A stretch of 64,000 nucleotides of DNA, taken from a virus. The stretch spans positions 1 through 64,000 of IMG/VR virus record IMGVR_UViG_3300045119_000157; one strand, written 5' to 3'. The position numbers and the translations under genes were made by a program. Shown here piece after piece: positions 55,732 through 63,801 of the stretch; within the stretch, counting starts at the first letter, position 1, and each line of letters starts with the position of its first letter. The notes under the pieces were generated by a model. That model had not been told where the DNA came from and did not search any database. It saw nothing but the letters and a program-made list of their open reading frames with translations.

Positions 55732-56895
55732 GTGTCGACGTACGGTGAGCCGGGATGGACGTACGGCCAATTGCTCGTCAACTACGGCGGGCAGGCGATC
55801 ATCGACATTCTCCCGATCGTCCCCGGCACGCCGTTCGGTGACGACGAACTCCTCGACTTCCTGAACGGTGTCCGCCAGCGGGTCGACACGTTCCGGTTCG
55901 ACCTCGTGGACGGGCAGGGCAACGCGTACGGGCAGCTACACCCGATCCGCAGCAGCCAGGCCGTGTCGATCGACAACGACACGACGCGTGGGATCTTCCG
56001 GACGATGACGAACTTCAACTTGACCGCATCGGAGGAGTCCGCCGTCGACACGGAACGCGACTTCGTGCGGCCGGTGATGGTGCTTCAGAACGGGAAAGAG
56101 TTCCCGCTCGGGACGTTCCTGTTCACGGATGCGTCGCGGCCGCGAATGTCGTGGGGGTTGGAGTTGGCCGGGACGCTCGGGGATCAGGGCACGATCCTCG
56201 ATCAGGAGATCGGGCGCAGCTACTCGATCCCGGTCGGGTCGCCTGTCATCGCGTCAGCGGTGCAGGTCGCGCGTGAAGTGTTGACGTGCCCGATCTTCGC
56301 TCAGGCCGTCGGGACCACGAACGCGCAGCCGATGGCGTGGAAGCTGAACGACACCCGGCTGAAGATCATCACGGACATCTGCACGCTGTGCGGGTTCCTG
56401 CCGCCGTACTTCGACAACACCGGGAGCCTGATTCTGCGGCCGGTGCCGTACCCGCCGGTCACGTCGAACATCCCGGCGTACGAGGCGGACACCCGGATCA
56501 TCAAGGACTCGATCCTTCAGTCGGAGGAGCAGCTACGCGCACCGAACAGGTACATCGCGTACGACTCGGGGACGTCAGCGACGCCGGTCGTGGCGATCTT
56601 CGACATTCCGGCGTCAGCGCCGAACTCGTACGCGAACCGTGGGTTCCGGGTCACGAAGTCGACCGGCATCCAGGGGCTTGCGACACCGGCCGCGGCGCTG
56701 GCGGCGGCAACGTCGGCGGCGTACCGGGATCCGGATCAGCACACGCAGGTCACGTTCGAGTCGACGCTCGACCCGCGGCATGACACGTTCGAGGTGGTCA
56801 CGTTCCTCGGTGACCTGTACCGCGAGTTCTCGTGGTCGATGGACCTGCAAGCGGGCGGGCACATGAAGCATTCGCTGCGGAGGATCTACGGGTGA
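55732..56895 (+). CDS. Baseplate hub-like minor tail protein, 387 aa
   Basis: GTG 55732. VDTFRFDLVDGQGN, LILRPVPYPPV and SILQSEEQLRAPNRY follow the gp27-like hub pattern, with the early core, a middle helix (KLNDTRLKIITDICTLCG) and the DPRHDTFEVVTF end that closes the hub. Positioned as usual after the distal tail protein. Confidence 0.8.
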   Translation: MSTYGEPGWTYGQLLVNYGGQAIIDILPIVPGTPFGDDELLDFLNGVRQRVDTFRFDLVDGQGNAYGQLHPIRSSQAVSIDNDTTRGIFRTMTNFNLTASEESAVDTERDFVRPVMVLQNGKEFPLGTFLFTDASRPRMSWGLELAGTLGDQGTILDQEIGRSYSIPVGSPVIASAVQVAREVLTCPIFAQAVGTTNAQPMAWKLNDTRLKIITDICTLCGFLPPYFDNTGSLILRPVPYPPVTSNIPAYEADTRIIKDSILQSEEQLRAPNRYIAYDSGTSATPVVAIFDIPASAPNSYANRGFRVTKSTGIQGLATPAAALAAATSAAYRDPDQHTQVTFESTLDPRHDTFEVVTFLGDLYREFSWSMDLQAGGHMKHSLRRIYG

Positions 56896-57605
56896 CGCAG
56901 CCAGCCCTCGGGCAGCTTCTCGACCAGTTACGCCCGTACCTGGCGGGCATGATCTCGACGTCGTTCGACGAGTTCAAACGGAAGCTGCCGACGACGACGT
57001 ACGGGCCGGGGACGGTCGTGTCGACCGACGCGAACACCGGGATCTGCCAGGTGATACCGGACGAGTCGACGGCGGGCGAAACGATCCAGGCGCATTCCCT
57101 GACTGGGATCCCGGCGAAGTCGGCGCGGGTGATGCTTCAGTTCTCGCCGCCGAGCGGCGTGTACATCGTCGGGTACCTGTCCTCGATGCGGGGCTGCCAG
57201 CCGATCGGGTTCAGCGTCCGCCTCAACACACCGCAGACGGTCGCGACGGGCGGTTCCGGGGCGACGCTGCTGTGGGACACGACTGTCAGTGACGACTACG
57301 GGTTCCTCTCCGGCGGTGTCGCGACGGTCCCCGCGGCGCTCGGTGGCCGGTACGTGATCTCGCTGACCGGCCAGTACGACACGGCACCGACGGCCGGGCA
57401 GAACGCGTCGCTCGACATTCGTGTCACGACGGGAGCGGCGCTGACCCTGTTCCGTGGCGGCTGCCCGCCTGGCGAGATCGTGTCGTCGCCGTGCGCGGCG
57501 GTGACGTTGTATCCGGGGACGCAGGTCATCCTCGCTGCGTTCCACACGACCGGCGCGCCTCGCACCGTCATCGCGTCAGCCGAGCTATGGCGGCTCGGCG
57601 ACTGA
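56892..57605 (+). CDS. Minor tail protein with OB-like and C1q-like parts, 237 aa
   Basis: GTG 56892 overlaps the hub stop. Residues 1-100 are an OB-like fold (GTVVSTDANTGICQVIPDES, RVMLQFSPPSGVYIVGYLSS), as at the base of phage spikes. Residues about 105-237 match a TNF/C1q-like strand domain (ATLLWDTTVSDDYGFLSGGV, GRYVISLTGQYDTAP, VILAAFHTTGA), typical of trimeric surface tips. The gene completes the tail tip. Confidence 0.7.
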   Translation: MTQPALGQLLDQLRPYLAGMISTSFDEFKRKLPTTTYGPGTVVSTDANTGICQVIPDESTAGETIQAHSLTGIPAKSARVMLQFSPPSGVYIVGYLSSMRGCQPIGFSVRLNTPQTVATGGSGATLLWDTTVSDDYGFLSGGVATVPAALGGRYVISLTGQYDTAPTAGQNASLDIRVTTGAALTLFRGGCPPGEIVSSPCAAVTLYPGTQVILAAFHTTGAPRTVIASAELWRLGD

Positions 57606-57693
57606 TCCCCGACCCGAAAGGGCAGCCTAAGTACCATGCGAACGCATGGGAGCCGATGTCTGTGCGCGGGAACGTCTCCCCGTTTGATGGCCT

Positions 57694-58050
57694 GTGGACC
57701 TCTTTCTCGTATGGGTGCTCGCGCAGTCCGCGCCCGGTCCGCCGGACCTGTCACCGCTCGCGTACTACGGCGTCGCCGGACTGTTCCTCGCGACGCTGCT
57801 GTGGCTGCTCATCTTCCTGCTCATGGCGGAACGACGGGAACACAAGGAGCTTCAGAAGAAGGTGCTCGAAGAGTTCCTCCCCGCGATCATCGCGGCGACA
57901 GCGCAGCAGCGCGAGGCCACGGAGGCGCTCCGGGAGGTAGCGTCGAGACCGACGTTAGAACCTACGGCTATGGCCGAATGGGTGCGGACGATGGACCGAC
58001 TTCAGGATCGTCTCAATGCTGACGAGGTACGACGAAGGCGGGCCGATTGA
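57694..58050 (+). CDS. Membrane protein, possible holin, 118 aa
   Basis: GTG 57694. A hydrophobic helix (YYGVAGLFLATLLWLLIFLL, residues about 23-43) after a short N-terminus is followed by a charged coiled coil (REHKELQKKVLEEF, then EATEALREVASR). One-helix membrane proteins with a cytoplasmic coiled coil occur in phage lysis genes. With the multi-helix protein at 58952 it makes a likely lysis region. Confidence 0.55.
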   Translation: MDLFLVWVLAQSAPGPPDLSPLAYYGVAGLFLATLLWLLIFLLMAERREHKELQKKVLEEFLPAIIAATAQQREATEALREVASRPTLEPTAMAEWVRTMDRLQDRLNADEVRRRRAD

Positions 58051-58051
58051 C

Positions 58052-58243
58052 GTGCCCGTGCCGTTCCCGCGTTTTCTCATCAAGGAGACGGTCCTGATCG
58101 ACCTCCTCGACCAGGCGATTGCTGAGTCGCTGGTCGCGACGGAGCACGCGCGCCGGGTGACGGAACGCGTGAAGGTACGATTGCATTCACAGGTGAGGGC
58201 GGCGGACGAATCGAGTGAAGGTGGCGGGGGACGACACGATTGA
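58052..58243 (+). CDS. Small hypothetical protein, 63 aa
   Basis: GTG 58052; ATG 58016 within the preceding gene is an alternative start. Helical (ETVLIDLLDQAIAESLVATE, then HARRVTERVKVRL). No family. Overlaps the next gene's start. Confidence 0.5.
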   Translation: MPVPFPRFLIKETVLIDLLDQAIAESLVATEHARRVTERVKVRLHSQVRAADESSEGGGGRHD

Positions 58244-58910
58244 CCTCACTGAGCCGGTGTCGAATGAGCGGCTCTATGGGGAGATGGTCACGTTACGTGG
58301 GGCGCTGAACCGTGAACGCTGGCATAAGCGGCTCCTGCTCATCGCCGTCGTCGCGCTGTTCATTCTTGGGTCGGTTGCGGCGTGGAATCGCGCCGAGATC
58401 CAGCGGGAGGTCAACCAGAACGCGACAACGCTGCATCGACTCGATGACACGCAGCGGCTCCTCGATGAGCAGGGTGCCCGGCTGAATGCTCAGAGCGCCA
58501 CGACGAACGTCGCTCTCTGCGGCGCGGTCGAGGGACTCCTGAACGCCGGGATCGACGAGAAGATCCCTCTCACGGTGAAGGACCAGTGGCTGCGGCAGGC
58601 GGAAATCAATCAGCGGCAGGCGGACGTCGAGGCGAATCTCATGTCGATCAACTGCCATCTGAATCTGCATCCGGTTCCGCCGCCGGAGCCGACGGCGAAG
58701 GCGACGCCGGAGCCGAAGACGACGACGCGGTCGCCGACGGCGTTCGTGCCGTCGACCTCGACGCGGTCCGCTCCGGCTGCGACCCCGGAGCCAGCGACCA
58801 CGTTCGCCGTCCCGACCATGACGCTACCGCCGTCCACGGTTCCACCGAGGACCACGACCACGACCACGACCACGACGGCACCGTGTAAACGAAAGAGCGG
58901 GCGCTGCTGA
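58215..58910 (+). CDS. Membrane protein with Pro/Thr-rich outer tail, 231 aa
   Basis: GTG 58215. A short cytoplasmic start, one transmembrane helix (LLLIAVVALFILGSVAAW, about 40-57), a coiled coil (RLDDTQRLLDEQGARL) and a long Pro/Thr/Ser tail with a run of nine Thr. The architecture resembles the minus-strand surface protein but lacks a sorting signal. It may act in lysis as a wall-spanning link or be a glycosylation target. Confidence 0.6.
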   Translation: MKVAGDDTIDLTEPVSNERLYGEMVTLRGALNRERWHKRLLLIAVVALFILGSVAAWNRAEIQREVNQNATTLHRLDDTQRLLDEQGARLNAQSATTNVALCGAVEGLLNAGIDEKIPLTVKDQWLRQAEINQRQADVEANLMSINCHLNLHPVPPPEPTAKATPEPKTTTRSPTAFVPSTSTRSAPAATPEPATTFAVPTMTLPPSTVPPRTTTTTTTTTAPCKRKSGRC

Positions 58911-58937
58911 TCCACGGCAGCCGACCGGGACGCCCGT

Positions 58938-58943
58938 TAGCAT
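58938..58943 (+). promoter_or_regulatory. -10 TAGCAT before the holin-like gene
   Basis: TAGCAT ends eight bases before ATG 58952. Confidence 0.35.
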
Positions 58944-58951
58944 CCGGGGTC

Positions 58952-59296
58952 ATGGAAACAGTCGTGTTCGCGACGCTGGTCTTGCAGGTCACTGACTTCC
59001 TGCGGGAACTGGCGAACTTCAGATCGAACCTGTCGTCCGTGGTGACGCAGGCGACCGCGTGGATCGCGGGGATCATCCTCGTCGTGCTCGGCGCTCACGC
59101 CGCGGTCACGGCGGGACTGGTGCTGCCCGGATCGGGTCAGGCGCTCGGGACACTGGACGGGCCGTCGCAGATCCTTGTCGGGCTGCTCGTCGCGTCGCTC
59201 GGGTCGACGGTCGTGGACGTGAAGCAGGCGCTCGACGGGTCCGACTCGGCCGCGAAGCCGCCGCTGATCGGACCGCCGCCCGCGTCCGGCACCTGA
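58952..59296 (+). CDS. Holin-like membrane protein, 114 aa
   Basis: ATG 58952. METVVFATLVLQVTDFLREL, then WIAGIILVVLGAHAAVTAG and SQILVGLLVASLGSTVVDV give two or three membrane helices and a polar end (SAAKPPLIGPPP), a pattern I recall in actinophage lysis regions. Holins open the membrane for lysin and set lysis time. It is followed by a strong terminator. Confidence 0.65.
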   Translation: METVVFATLVLQVTDFLRELANFRSNLSSVVTQATAWIAGIILVVLGAHAAVTAGLVLPGSGQALGTLDGPSQILVGLLVASLGSTVVDVKQALDGSDSAAKPPLIGPPPASGT

Positions 59297-59305
59297 CCTG
59301 CCCCG

Positions 59306-59353
59306 TCTGGCCTGCGTGCCCGTAACCCCCACCCGTACGGCACGCAGGCCAGA
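59306..59353 (+). terminator. Perfect 15-bp hairpin terminator
   Basis: TCTGGCCTGCGTGCC (59306-59320) pairs perfectly with GGCACGCAGGCCAGA (59339-59353) across an 18-base loop. It closes the late gene region and is followed by class I promoter 13. No U-run is present. Confidence 0.8.
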
Positions 59354-59363
59354 AACCGCCCTC

Positions 59364-59393
59364 TGGACAGGCGTGCTACACTGAGTGTACGGG
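59364..59393 (+). promoter_or_regulatory. Degenerate class I promoter, copy 13
   Basis: TGGACA (59364-59369) is intact, the spacer is 18 bp and the -10 is weak (TACGGG, 59388-59393). The operator reads CTACACTGAGTGTAC, several bases changed. The start (ATG 59430) is 36 bases further and has a Shine-Dalgarno AAGGAG, so this copy is not leaderless. Confidence 0.6.
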
Positions 59394-59429
59394 TCGGTAG
59401 ATGGCCGACTGTGAGTGAAGGAGAACCCG

Positions 59430-60902
59430 ATGGGCAAGACGGATGAGTGGTTCGCGGTGGACCGGAAAGGTCTGGCGCAGATCTTGGAGCGGCGCGGGAA
59501 AGCGTTCGCGGTGCTGGAACTCCTGTCGAATGCGTGGGATCAGAACGTGACGACTGTCGACGTGGCACTGGTCGCGGCGGATAAGCGGGCGACGTACAGG
59601 CTCGTCGTGACCGACGACGACCCGGACGGGTTCGCTGATCTGACGCACGCTTACACGCTGTTCGCGCCGTCGGTGAAGAAGGGTGACGCGGAGAAGCGTG
59701 GCCGGTTCAACCTCGGCGAGAAGCTCGTGTTGGCGCTGTGCGACGAGGCGGTCATCGCCTCCACGAAGGGGACGATCCATTTCTCGGCTGCGGGGCGTAC
59801 CGCTGGGACACGGAGGACGCGTGACGCCGGGTCGGAGTTCCGTGGCGTCGTGCGAATGAACCAGCGGGAGTACACCGAAGTCTGCACCGCGGTCGGGACG
59901 GTCATCCCTCCGGCCGGGATCACCACGACGTTCAATGGGGTCACGATCCCGGTGCGGGTGCCGGTCCACTTCTTCGACGTGTCGCTGCTGACGGAGGTAG
60001 CGGACGACGAGGGGAACCTGCGCCGAGCGACACGGAAGACGCGGGTGACGTTGTACGAGCCGCTCCCCGGTGAGACACCGACGGTGTACGAGATGGGTAT
60101 CCCAGTCGTGGAGCAGGACGACCGCTGGCACATCGACGTCGGCCAGAAGGTCCCGATGAACATGGACCGCGACGGCGTCCCGCCAGCCTGGCTGCGTACC
60201 GTCCGCACCGCCATCCTGAACGAGACGTTCGACCGGCTGTCCGCGGAGGAGGCGAACTCGACGTGGGCGAAGGAAGCAGCGGAGGATCCGAGGGCGTCGA
60301 CCGACGCGGTGTCGGCATGGGTGGAGAAGCGGTTCGGTGACAAGGTCGTCGCCTACGACCCGTCAGACCGGGAGGCGAACAACATCGCCGTCGCTCAGGG
60401 GTACACCGTCGTCCACGGGTCGCAGATGTCGAAGGCCGGATGGCAGAACGTCCGGCGGGCCGAGGCGATCCAGCCTGCGGGGAAGGTGACACCGTCACCG
60501 TCGGCGCTGCTGAACGACCTGTTCGGTCCGAACGGGAAGGACATCACCGTCCCCGACGAGAAGCGCACCGACGGGCAGCACCGGATGATCGCGTACGCCA
60601 GGGACGTATCCCGGCATCTGCTCGGGTTCGAAGTGGCCGTGAACATCGTGTCGGAGATGACCGCCCCGGCGGCAGCGTGGTACGGGAGTCGGACGTTGAC
60701 GTTCAACGTGGGACGCCTCGGGCACGCATGGTTCGACCGGCCGGATCAGGAACGGGTCGACGCCCTGTTGATCCACGAGTTCGCTCACGACCGGGCAGCG
60801 AACCATCTAGACCATTCGTTCCACGACGAGTGCTGCCGGTTGGGTGCCCGGCTGCGGACGTACACGGGGACGGTGCTGTCGATGGCTGTGGACGCGGGGT
60901 AG
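59430..60902 (+). CDS. GHKL ATPase fused to a zinc metallopeptidase-like domain, 490 aa
   Basis: ATG 59430 with AAGGAG. Residues about 15-110 are a GHKL (Hsp90/MutL-type) ATPase: N-box ELLSNAWDQN (30-39), G1-like DDDPDGF (62-68) and lid-side GRFNLGEK (91-98). The middle is strand-rich. Near the end LLIHEFAHDR (HEFAH at 449-453), then HLDHSFHDECC, is an HExxH zinc peptidase motif with downstream His and Asp/Glu. Phages carry GHKL proteins such as rIIA, but the joined peptidase motif is unusual. Possible host-takeover or counter-defence role; this is inference. Confidence 0.75.
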   Translation: MGKTDEWFAVDRKGLAQILERRGKAFAVLELLSNAWDQNVTTVDVALVAADKRATYRLVVTDDDPDGFADLTHAYTLFAPSVKKGDAEKRGRFNLGEKLVLALCDEAVIASTKGTIHFSAAGRTAGTRRTRDAGSEFRGVVRMNQREYTEVCTAVGTVIPPAGITTTFNGVTIPVRVPVHFFDVSLLTEVADDEGNLRRATRKTRVTLYEPLPGETPTVYEMGIPVVEQDDRWHIDVGQKVPMNMDRDGVPPAWLRTVRTAILNETFDRLSAEEANSTWAKEAAEDPRASTDAVSAWVEKRFGDKVVAYDPSDREANNIAVAQGYTVVHGSQMSKAGWQNVRRAEAIQPAGKVTPSPSALLNDLFGPNGKDITVPDEKRTDGQHRMIAYARDVSRHLLGFEVAVNIVSEMTAPAAAWYGSRTLTFNVGRLGHAWFDRPDQERVDALLIHEFAHDRAANHLDHSFHDECCRLGARLRTYTGTVLSMAVDAG

Positions 60903-61032
60903 GGTCGCCGCCGCGGAGACGGCGAAGTGGTGGACGTCGGGTCCCTTGTTCTCCTGGCCCGGCGTCCGCCACTGTCACACCCCCCGCGTACGATGATGGT
61001 GTAGGGTGCTACCCGTCAGGAAGGAGACGCCG

Positions 61033-61653
61033 ATGGCAACAGACGAGCTAGGTGCTGACCTTGCTGCGTTCGCCGCGGAACCATTCGAGAGCACGGACCC
61101 GTCCGTGCCGCTACCACCACCCGAGGACGCTGACGCTGCGAACCGGATCCTCCGGCGGCTGCGGTCCCATCACGCCCGCCGGGAGGAACTACTCGACCGC
61201 TACCAGGCGGAAGCGGACATGCTGACCGCGTGGCGTGATGACCGGCTCGCCGGGATCGACGCGCAGATCGACCGGCTCGCTCTGTCGCTGGAAGGCTGGA
61301 TGCGGTCCCGTTCCGACGAGGCGGGTGTGGCGACGGAGCATCTGCCCGCCGGGGAACTGTGGCTCCGCACCGGACGCTCGTCGGTCATGGTCACCGACGA
61401 GCAGGCCGCGTTCGAATGGGCAGTCGCGCACGACGTGAACGTCCGGGTCCGCAGCGAGGTCGACAAGCGTGCGCTCGCTGACGTGATCCATCCCGGCCCG
61501 CTGCTCGACGCTGCACCGCATGACCCGCCCGGTTACGACTACGCCGTGGCGCTCACCGCTGACGCTGAGGTCGTGCCCGGTGTCGTGCTCCGCCGTCCGT
61601 CCCGTCCCGCTTTCACTGTCCACCCGTACAAGGAGAACCACGATGAGTCTTGA
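61033..61653 (+). CDS. Gam-like host nuclease inhibitor
   Basis: 206 residues from ATG 61033, Shine-Dalgarno AAGGAG (61021-61026). The long helical core (NRILRRLRSHHARREELLDR, then IDAQIDRLALSLEGWM) and the block LPAGELWLRTGRSSVMVTDE with EWAV follow the phage Mu Gam pattern: a DNA-end binding dimer that blocks exonuclease. Its place beside a RecT-like annealase fits a recombination operon. Confidence 0.75.
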   Translation: MATDELGADLAAFAAEPFESTDPSVPLPPPEDADAANRILRRLRSHHARREELLDRYQAEADMLTAWRDDRLAGIDAQIDRLALSLEGWMRSRSDEAGVATEHLPAGELWLRTGRSSVMVTDEQAAFEWAVAHDVNVRVRSEVDKRALADVIHPGPLLDAAPHDPPGYDYAVALTADAEVVPGVVLRRPSRPAFTVHPYKENHDES

Positions 61654-63004
61654 CACCGACCCGGTAGCCGCGGCTGCTGCCCACTACGACGGGGAACCCG
61701 TCGCCTCGTTCCACACTGACGCTTTCGACAACGATGACGACCCGGTCGAGGTCGCTGACCGGCTACCTGTCCGGCATGAGGCGGACACGCTGATCCCGCT
61801 CCGCGAGGAACTCGCAGGCACCGCAGCGATGGCGGTCACGCTCGCCCGTGCTCAGGTCGTCCCGGCGGCGCTGCGGAACCAGCCGCACAACGTGTTCGCC
61901 GTCCTCCTCACCGGCCGCGAACTCGGTGTCGCGCCGATGACCGCTGTCCGGAACTTCCATGTGATCGACGGGCAGGTCACGATCCCGCCGAAGTTCAAGA
62001 TGGGCCAGGTCCGGAAGATGGGACTCGGGACGGTGTACCCGCACTCCGGTCCCCGCCGGATGCCGTGCCCGCGGCTCGCGGACCCTGAGCACGGCGGCGA
62101 CTGTGCGGCGTGCCGCGGTGAGGGGTTCGTGGTGAAGGTCTGCCCGTGCGGCAGCAGCGAACCTGACAACGACGGGGAGCGCGCCGTCTGGCACGCCGAA
62201 CGGAAGGACACGCCGGGGATCATCTTCACGTCCGGGTACTCGATCGAGGAAGCCGACTCGGCCGGGCTGATCAGCAAGTCGAACTGGAAGATGTACCCGG
62301 CCCGGATGCTGTCGCACCGTGCCGCCGGATACCTCCTCGATGACGCGTTCAGCGAGGTCGCGACCGGGCTGTACACGCCCGACGAGTTGGGTGCCGTCAC
62401 TGACGAGGACGGGAACGTGATCGACGTCGACTCGACGGAGTCGCTGATCGCCCCGGCGAAGTCGACGGCGCCGCCCGCTCAGCCGGACGTCCTGGCCGAG
62501 TTCAAACGGCGGATCGCGAAGCTCACGCCCGAAGCGAAGGCCCGGCTCGCGGACGAGTGGAAGGCCCGCCCGGACCTCCCGAAGCTGGATGACTTGCGGT
62601 ACACGCAGCAGACGGTCGTCGCCGCGCTCATCGCTGCCGCCGAGAAGGAATCGAAGCCTGCTCTCGAACCCGCCGCGGACGCAGCGCCGCCCGTGACACC
62701 GGAAGCCCCGGAGACACCCCTAGAAGCCGCTGTAACGCCCGACGAGCCGACGCAGGCCGTACCGCCGGTCCCGCCACCCTTCGACGCTGAGGGGCTGACC
62801 GACGAGGACGACGACATGGCATGGGCGGAACGCGCACCGGACGAGTGGGTGAGCGAAACGATCGAGGAGGTCACTGCGCTCGACGCGAAGGAAATGCGGA
62901 GCCGAGCGAAAGCCCTGTCGCTCCCGCTGACGGGCGGCGAAGCGACGATCCGCGTGGCGCTCACGTCCCGGCTGATCCGCCGCCGCATGGAACACGCCCT
63001 GTGA
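61643..63004 (+). CDS. recT: RecT-like annealase with zinc insert
   Basis: 453 residues from ATG 61643, Shine-Dalgarno AAGGAG. NVFAVLLTGRELGVAPMTAV, FHVIDGQVTI and WKMYPARMLSHRAAGYLL are the RecT-family core for annealing single strands. Between strands, residues about 141-170 have Cys 142, 154, 157, 167 and 169 (CPRLADPEHGGDCAAC, then VCPCG), a zinc-finger insert of DnaJ-like spacing. A Pro/Ala-rich linker and C-terminal helical domain (residues about 375-453) follow. The insert may add contact with DNA or a partner. Confidence 0.82.
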   Translation: MSLDTDPVAAAAAHYDGEPVASFHTDAFDNDDDPVEVADRLPVRHEADTLIPLREELAGTAAMAVTLARAQVVPAALRNQPHNVFAVLLTGRELGVAPMTAVRNFHVIDGQVTIPPKFKMGQVRKMGLGTVYPHSGPRRMPCPRLADPEHGGDCAACRGEGFVVKVCPCGSSEPDNDGERAVWHAERKDTPGIIFTSGYSIEEADSAGLISKSNWKMYPARMLSHRAAGYLLDDAFSEVATGLYTPDELGAVTDEDGNVIDVDSTESLIAPAKSTAPPAQPDVLAEFKRRIAKLTPEAKARLADEWKARPDLPKLDDLRYTQQTVVAALIAAAEKESKPALEPAADAAPPVTPEAPETPLEAAVTPDEPTQAVPPVPPPFDAEGLTDEDDDMAWAERAPDEWVSETIEEVTALDAKEMRSRAKALSLPLTGGEATIRVALTSRLIRRRMEHAL

Positions 63005-63801
63005 GCAGACGCCAGACCGGGACGCTGTTCTGGCTGCCGGTCATCCTCGACTGCGAAGACCTCGACCCGACCGAGACGCTCCTGCTGGTCGCGATGGCCG
63101 ACCACATCGACGCCGACGACCAGTGCTGGCCCGGCATCGACACGCTCGCCGCCGCAGCCCGTGTCTCGTACCCGACCGCAAGCCGCCGCCTGAAGGCGCT
63201 CGTCGACCGAGGGTTCATCACACGGGAACGGCGGCACAGCCAGCACGGCCACCTGAGTTCGTACACGTACACGTTCGTCCGTGAAGCGTTCGGCCTAGTG
63301 ATCAAATCGATCACTGGTCCAGCGCGCAAAACCGACCCGCCTAGCGCGCACCCTGATGGTGACTGGTCCAGTGATCACCCTGGTGCGCGAGGAACCACCC
63401 AGTCTTTAGAACCGCGTAAACAGAACCGCCCAACCCCTGCGAACAATGCTGCGAACAATGATGCTGTTCGCAAGGCGGCACGGCGGGTAGTCGATGACTG
63501 GTGGGAGGCACGGAAGGCCGCGGGCGTGTCCCCGGCGCAGCCGTACATCGCGGTCGTGAAGATCGTGGACACGGCACTGCGGAACGGTGTGAGCGTGAAT
63601 GACCTCACGGCCGCGTTGCGGGACACGCCGACGGTGACGGGCGCGTCGTTGGAGTTCACGCTGTCGAAGCTGCGCGGCCGGGTGGGGCGTGCGGCGCCGA
63701 ACGTGTCGTCGGCTGCGGCGGAGCAGATCGTGGCGGACTACGCGGAAACGAACGGGAGTCCACGCAACCGGCCGGGTAGCCCACTACCCTTGCCGCCGTG
63801 A
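63001..63801 (+). CDS. Replication initiator-like protein with winged helix
   Basis: 266 residues from GTG 63001. Residues about 20-95 are a winged helix (DPTETLLLVAMADHI, then GIDTLAAAARVSYPTASRRL and KALVDRGFITRERR). A flexible linker (about 100-155) is written by a repeat cluster in the DNA. The C-terminal part (ARRVVDDWWEARKAAG, then YIAVVKIVDTALRNG) resembles the helicase-loader contact region of phage initiators. Layout of domain-linker-domain with repeats inside the gene is as in lambda O. Confidence 0.7.
   Translation: MSRRQTGTLFWLPVILDCEDLDPTETLLLVAMADHIDADDQCWPGIDTLAAAARVSYPTASRRLKALVDRGFITRERRHSQHGHLSSYTYTFVREAFGLVIKSITGPARKTDPPSAHPDGDWSSDHPGARGTTQSLEPRKQNRPTPANNAANNDAVRKAARRVVDDWWEARKAAGVSPAQPYIAVVKIVDTALRNGVSVNDLTAALRDTPTVTGASLEFTLSKLRGRVGRAAPNVSSAAAEQIVADYAETNGSPRNRPGSPLPLPP
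63297..63475 (+). repeat. Iteron-like repeats within the initiator gene, possible origin
   Basis: AGTGATC-aaatc-GATCACT (63297-63315), two ACTGGTCCAG copies (63312 and 63362), and TGCGAACA at 63438-63445 and 63450-63457 with an inverted copy TGTTCGCA at 63465-63472. They fall in the flexible linker of the initiator, as in lambda ori. Confidence 0.6.
63774..63790 (+). promoter_or_regulatory. Class II promoter-operator, copy 4
   Basis: Perfect GGGTAG-N4-CTACCC (63774-63789) overlapping TACCCT (63785-63790). GTG 63798 follows after seven bases, so this promoter lies inside the end of the initiator gene. Confidence 0.65.

Noticed and set aside
57589-57693. Extra small gene in the 88 bases between the tail tip and membrane genes
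   Set aside because: The open frame runs into an unnatural Arg/Ser-rich region overlapping the membrane protein and has no start signal.
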